Below are positions 7,157 to 9,927 of a stretch of 9,927 nucleotides of DNA, one piece after another (the first letter of the stretch is position 1; each line of letters opens with the position of its first letter). Below the pieces are notes generated by a model that did no database searches, had not been told where the DNA came from, and worked only from the letters and a program-made list of their open reading frames with translations. The DNA comes from an uncultured Bdellovibrio sp. (lineage in GTDB: Bacteria > Bdellovibrionota > Bdellovibrionia > Bdellovibrionales > Bdellovibrionaceae): contig NZ_CAMLDV010000131.1 in NCBI RefSeq assembly GCF_946478835.1, forward strand, positions 1 through 9,927, in the 5' to 3' direction. The translations under genes were made by a program, and so were the position numbers.

Positions 7157-7165
7157 TGTGGATAA
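7157..7165 (-). promoter_or_regulatory. DnaA box (perfect TTATCCACA on the minus strand)
   Basis: TGTGGATAA on the plus strand is an exact reverse complement of the strong DnaA box. Weaker same-orientation relatives lie at 7063-7071, 7074-7082 and 7087-7095 (two, one and one mismatches to TTWTNCACA). It sits between the candidate promoter and the TPR start, where bound DnaA could affect transcription. A single 9-mer match can also be chance. Confidence 0.4.
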
Positions 7166-7214
7166 CTCCTGCTTGTTTGCACTTCTCAATGCGTGTCATA
7201 CTGGAGAAAGATCA

Positions 7215-7221
7215 AGAGGTG
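7215..7221 (+). promoter_or_regulatory. Ribosome binding site that fixes the TPR gene start
   Basis: AGAGGTG lies 7 nt before the ATG at 7229. The longer in-frame GTG start at 7193 has no such site and would place charged residues before the signal peptide, so 7229 is preferred. Confidence 0.7.
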
Positions 7222-7228
7222 TCGAGAG

Positions 7229-7756
7229 ATGAAGCAACTTAGACTATTAGCAGCAACGGTCCTTTTAAGTGTTCCTATGAGCGTATTGGCAAAGCCTGCC
7301 GCACAAGCACATAAACAATCTTCGAAAGACTTAAGTCAGCAATCTCTTCTTGTGGAGCTCACAGGAAAAGATATTTCGAAAGAAAATGACATCACCTTAT
7401 ATGCTGAAATGGTAAGCGCTTATCAAAGCGATGATGAAATTGCATTTAAGAGTCGTCTGCAAAGCCTGCTCTCAAGATTCCCGCAAAGCTCTTACGCTGA
7501 CAATGCTTTGTTCTTAGCAGGGCGCATGGCGGTGGATCACAACAACTACGCCGAGGCGATTAAATACTTTGCGCGTCTTGAAAAGGAATATCCACGCAGT
7601 AACAAACTAGGTGCAGCGAAATTCGCGAAAGCAATGACATACAAAAAAATGAATTTGCCAGAATTTGCGAAGCGCAATCTTCAAGAAGTGCGCGTGAGAT
7701 TCCCAGGAAGTCCTGAGTCTTTCCGCGCTGACGCTGAATTGAAAATGTTTAAATAA
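7229..7756 (+). CDS. Exported TPR protein, CpoB/YbgF-like
   Basis: 175 aa. Signal peptide MKQLRLLAATVLLSVPMSVLA, then a Gln/Lys-rich linker (22-55). Residues 57-175 form about three helical TPR-type repeats with the pattern of the YbgF/CpoB C-terminal domain: SRFPQSSYADNALFLAGRMA (82-101), NNYAEAIKYFARLEKEYPRS (105-124), then FAKRNLQEVRVRFPGSPES (146-164) and a final Ala/Asp-rich helix. The repeated F/YP-x-S turn starts each unit. Such periplasmic proteins bind Tol-Pal or peptidoglycan-synthesis partners; here there is no tol or pal gene nearby and the N-terminal trimerisation coiled coil of CpoB is missing, so 'CpoB-like' describes fold, not proven role. The LysM gene follows after 29 bp on the same strand, probably in one transcript, which points to a cell-wall task. 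Confidence 0.75.
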   Translation: MKQLRLLAATVLLSVPMSVLAKPAAQAHKQSSKDLSQQSLLVELTGKDISKENDITLYAEMVSAYQSDDEIAFKSRLQSLLSRFPQSSYADNALFLAGRMAVDHNNYAEAIKYFARLEKEYPRSNKLGAAKFAKAMTYKKMNLPEFAKRNLQEVRVRFPGSPESFRADAELKMFK

Positions 7757-7785
7757 CTCACACGACTCGCAAGGATGCTAGAGTG

Positions 7786-9402
7786 ATGAACAAAAAGTTC
7801 TCCGTGATGTTAACTCTGATTTTTTGTGCGCTTGTTGCTCAGGCGCAAGACACGCCTCCTGACGCCAATTGGGAATCTGATCCTTTGGACGTTCTGGAAC
7901 CACAGAAAACCGAAATCGTGGAACCAACTGTTCCTGAATTTAAAGAAGTCGGGCCGGGCGGTCATGAAACGACGCCAGCGCCACCTTCTGAGTACGCCGA
8001 GCCTACAGTTCCGATGGATATTCCTGCAGAACCTTCGGTCACTCCGCATGGGGCAGCTCCAAGTACAGAAACAGCCTTTGGCAGCAGCGAGCCTGATTAC
8101 TCTCGTGAAGCCGAGTTTCATCGCATTTACAAAACGTACAATGAACAACCCACTTCTGAAGAATCTTGGGAAAAAGCCGCGGGCAATCGTCAGGCAGAAA
8201 TTTACCAAGTACAAAAGGGAGATACTCTTTCCGGAATTTCGACAACGCTTTTTGGCGATCAGTTCTTTTGGCCGAAGGTGTGGTCTTTAAATAAAGGACA
8301 GATCGAAAATCCCCATGAAATTGAACCAGGCATGAATGTGCAGTTCTTCGCCGGAAGTGTGGATGAAGCTCCGACTTTGGAAGTCACGACGACTAAAGAA
8401 GAAAAAGTCGTGAAAGAAGACGGCACAGAGGAAGTCCGCAAGCAGACAACAAAGACGACGCTTCCTCCACCCAAAAAACGCGCTCCTTTGTTGAAGCATC
8501 TTCCCGATAGTTTGCCGTTGTACCGCATGGGAGCCGTGAATGCGCCACCTGTAGAAGTTCAAGTGGATCTTCCTAAAAATCAATTCCCGACGGGCCCAGA
8601 GTATCTTGAGTACTATATCAACGATAGTCCCATGCAGGGTGTGGGTGTCATCACCAGCACAGAGATGTCGATGAAAACAGCGGGTGATTATCAATACGTG
8701 TTTGTGCGTCTTGATGAGGCTGGCGGCAAAGAATTTGTAGCACAGAAAAATGTAACGCAAGTCAAAGACCCGCAAGTGAAAGAGCGTCAAGGCTACATGG
8801 TCGAAATTCAAGGTGAGATCGAAATCCTTGAGCGTGTGAACGATCAAAAAAATGTTTATCGCGCAATTGTGAAAAAAGCGATTCAACCTTTAGAGGTCGG
8901 ATCATTCCTTGTTCCCGGAAAACTTCCAATGATTGACCCTTCGGTGACAGCATTGACGTCAGGTGTGGGTGCTAAAATCATGGGTGGGCAGTTTGATAAA
9001 AAGCGCACTCTTTTCGGATCCAACTCTGTGGTGTTCTTGGATGGAGGCTCGAATCAAGGTTTGCAAGTGGGCCAAAGTCTTCCGATTTATGCCGATGAAA
9101 GAATCCGCAATAAAAACTCGGAGGCTGTGATCAATGACCGCGTGATCGGTGTCGTGAAAATCGTTCGCGTGTCACCTAACTTTGCGACAGCTTACGTGTC
9201 TCGCGCTACCGATGACATTGTTTTGGGCGATTACGTTGGAAAAGCCGTCACCCATGCTTTTAACGAGCAGCCTGTGATGGAAGCTCCGTCGAAAAAAGAA
9301 TCCAATGATGACTTCGAGAAAGAGTTTGAAGAATCAACTCCTTCTAACGAAACGGCGCCGGCGCCGGATTCCGGAACCGACGATTCTGATCTAGAACTTT
9401 AA
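7786..9402 (+). CDS. Exported LysM peptidoglycan-binding protein
   Basis: 538 aa from ATG at 7786; a GTG directly before it at 7783 is equally spaced for the AAGGA at 7771-7775. Signal peptide MNKKFSVMLTLIFCALVAQA. Residues 21-135 are a Pro/Glu-rich disordered spacer. One LysM domain lies at about 138-188: IYQVQKGDTLSGISTTLFGD, WPKVWSLN, IENPHEIEPGMNVQF. A charged Lys/Glu/Thr linker follows (200-232), then a beta-rich region of about 245 residues; its part at 418-490 (GGSNQGLQVGQSLPIY, VIGVVKIVRVSPNFATAYV) resembles the C-terminal domain found in LysM proteins encoded next to dprA in other proteobacteria. The last 40 residues are acidic and low-complexity. Expected to bind septal or general peptidoglycan. 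It is followed by a strong terminator and dprA. Confidence 0.85.
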   Translation: MNKKFSVMLTLIFCALVAQAQDTPPDANWESDPLDVLEPQKTEIVEPTVPEFKEVGPGGHETTPAPPSEYAEPTVPMDIPAEPSVTPHGAAPSTETAFGSSEPDYSREAEFHRIYKTYNEQPTSEESWEKAAGNRQAEIYQVQKGDTLSGISTTLFGDQFFWPKVWSLNKGQIENPHEIEPGMNVQFFAGSVDEAPTLEVTTTKEEKVVKEDGTEEVRKQTTKTTLPPPKKRAPLLKHLPDSLPLYRMGAVNAPPVEVQVDLPKNQFPTGPEYLEYYINDSPMQGVGVITSTEMSMKTAGDYQYVFVRLDEAGGKEFVAQKNVTQVKDPQVKERQGYMVEIQGEIEILERVNDQKNVYRAIVKKAIQPLEVGSFLVPGKLPMIDPSVTALTSGVGAKIMGGQFDKKRTLFGSNSVVFLDGGSNQGLQVGQSLPIYADERIRNKNSEAVINDRVIGVVKIVRVSPNFATAYVSRATDDIVLGDYVGKAVTHAFNEQPVMEAPSKKESNDDFEKEFEESTPSNETAPAPDSGTDDSDLEL

Positions 9403-9412
9403 AAAGAAACGG

Positions 9413-9441
9413 AAGGGCTCTGCGAATTGCAGGGCCCTTTT
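9413..9441 (+). terminator. Intrinsic terminator after the LysM gene, abutting dprA
   Basis: AAGGGCTCTGC (9413-9423), loop GAATT, GCAGGGCCCTT (9429-9439): an 11-bp stem with one G-U pair, ending in CCCTTTT. It starts 11 bp after the LysM stop and its T-tract ends three bases before the dprA ATG. Confidence 0.8.
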
Positions 9442-9444
9442 GCT

Positions 9445-9927
9445 ATGAATGATCTTTATTCGCTCTCACAATTAATCAAAACGCATCCTCTATACACCGT
9501 GCAAAGAGACGAGATCCATCATCTCTATCGAACTCTCGGGAATGCCGGAAATCTTCACGCTGACAGTTTGATGTCGGGACTGAAAGATCATCTGCCGGAG
9601 CTGTTTGCCGCTATTCAGAAAAACCACGCACTTTTCAAGAAGCACTGTGAAGACAGTTTGAAATTAAAAATGCAAGGTGTGCAGCTTGTCTGCTATGGCG
9701 AAGAGCTTTTTCCATCACAATGTTATTGGATGGCGGAACCTCCGCTGACTTTAAGTTTTTTAGGATCACCGGCATGGTTGAATGAACGAACGTTGTCGGT
9801 TGTGGGAAGTCGCGAGCCTAGTTTTGAATCCGTGCAGTGGATGGAGAAAGAATTTGCTCCGTTTTGCGAAAAAGAAAAACCCTGCGTAGTGAGTGGTGGC
9901 GCCAGGGGAGTGGATCAGAAATCTCAC
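9445..9927 (+). CDS. dprA: DprA/Smf DNA-processing protein, N-terminal part (runs off window)
   Basis: 161 codons are visible, open to the window end. Residues 1-90 form a helical N-terminal region (MNDLYSLSQLIKTHPLYTVQ...), and from about 100 the Rossmann-like DprA domain starts: PPLTLSFLGSPAWLNERTLSVVGSREPS (99-126) with the family's VGSR motif, then CVVSGGARGVDQKSH (147-161), matching the SGxARGxD-x-x-AH loop that binds ssDNA. DprA protects incoming single strands in the cytosol and loads RecA, completing the transformation route that starts with ComEC on the other side of the intergenic region. The start ATG at 9445 is the only sensible one; the only purine-rich site before it, AGGG at 9431-9434, is inside the terminator stem. 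LysM-dprA is a conserved neighbour pair in proteobacteria (from memory). Confidence 0.9.
   Translation, partial: MNDLYSLSQLIKTHPLYTVQRDEIHHLYRTLGNAGNLHADSLMSGLKDHLPELFAAIQKNHALFKKHCEDSLKLKMQGVQLVCYGEELFPSQCYWMAEPPLTLSFLGSPAWLNERTLSVVGSREPSFESVQWMEKEFAPFCEKEKPCVVSGGARGVDQKSH

Larger units (their letters stand above)
6914..7228. other. Divergent intergenic control region between comEC and the TPR gene
   Basis: About 315 bp with no credible gene. It holds a CGCATGCG palindrome (6942-6949); an imperfect 7-bp inverted repeat GTCGGAT/ATCTGAC (6992-7011); near-identical ATCTGTCATT (6962-6971) and ATCTGACATT (7005-7014); AT-rich ATTAAT units at 7035, 7043 and TTTAAT at 7050; four TGTG-type DnaA-like sites (7063-7165); and ATAACTC repeated exactly 21 bp apart (7141, 7162). 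No clear comEC promoter could be assigned on the minus strand. Confidence 0.6.

Noticed and set aside
7826..8290. 154-codon plus-strand ORF in another frame of the LysM gene
   Set aside because: Lies wholly within the LysM coding sequence; Arg/Leu-rich shadow without known motifs.
8287..8886. 199-codon minus-strand ORF opposite the LysM gene
   Set aside because: Antisense to a well-supported gene, low-quality protein rich in Phe, His and Cys; a shadow frame.
678..8887. 14-bp exact repeat AAAAAGCGATTCAA in the depolymerase end and in the LysM gene (about 8873-8886)
   Set aside because: Both copies encode the same common peptide KAIQ; most likely coincidence.
1..9927. CRISPR array, insertion sequence or RNA gene
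   Set aside because: No regularly spaced repeats, transposase, rRNA or tRNA signature was seen.

Overview
The window (9,927 bp) looks like chromosomal DNA of a Gram-negative bacterium. The best guess is a Bdellovibrio-type predator: most proteins carry export signals, a polyhydroxybutyrate depolymerase sits beside DUF4105/DUF2388 genes, and the vernacular genes have moderate GC. The taxon is an inference from gene content; no rRNA or tRNA is present to fix it.

Left part (1-3037): the 3' half of an exported PHB depolymerase gene (+) converges, with one base between stop codons, on an exported two-domain protein (- strand; HExxH zincin-like part plus DUF4105). A small exported DUF2388 protein lies upstream of it on the same strand. 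The convergent ends share one inverted repeat that forms the last codons of both genes.

Middle (3216-5199, - strand): an AT-rich two-gene cassette encodes an ABC/AAA-type ATPase and an overlapping HNH nuclease with zinc-binding cysteine pairs. This is the layout of a Septu (PtuA/PtuB) anti-phage or anti-plasmid system. It lies directly downstream of, and on the same strand as, DNA-uptake genes.

Right part (5247-9927): natural-transformation and envelope genes. On the - strand, ComEC is split into a membrane 'Competence' protein and a separate metallo-beta-lactamase-fold protein joined by an ATGA overlap. On the + strand, after a 0.3-kb divergent intergenic region with DnaA-box-like sites, come an exported TPR (CpoB/YbgF-like) protein, an exported LysM protein, a strong terminator and the start of dprA, which runs off the window. 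ComEC moves single-stranded DNA across the inner membrane and DprA loads RecA on it, so the region is a transformation locus with a defence cassette beside it.

Most notable: the Septu cassette next to the uptake genes, the genuinely split ComEC lacking its N-terminal OB domain, the dprA start codon placed at the foot of a terminator hairpin, and the DUF2388-DUF4105 pair with its possible peptidase domain.
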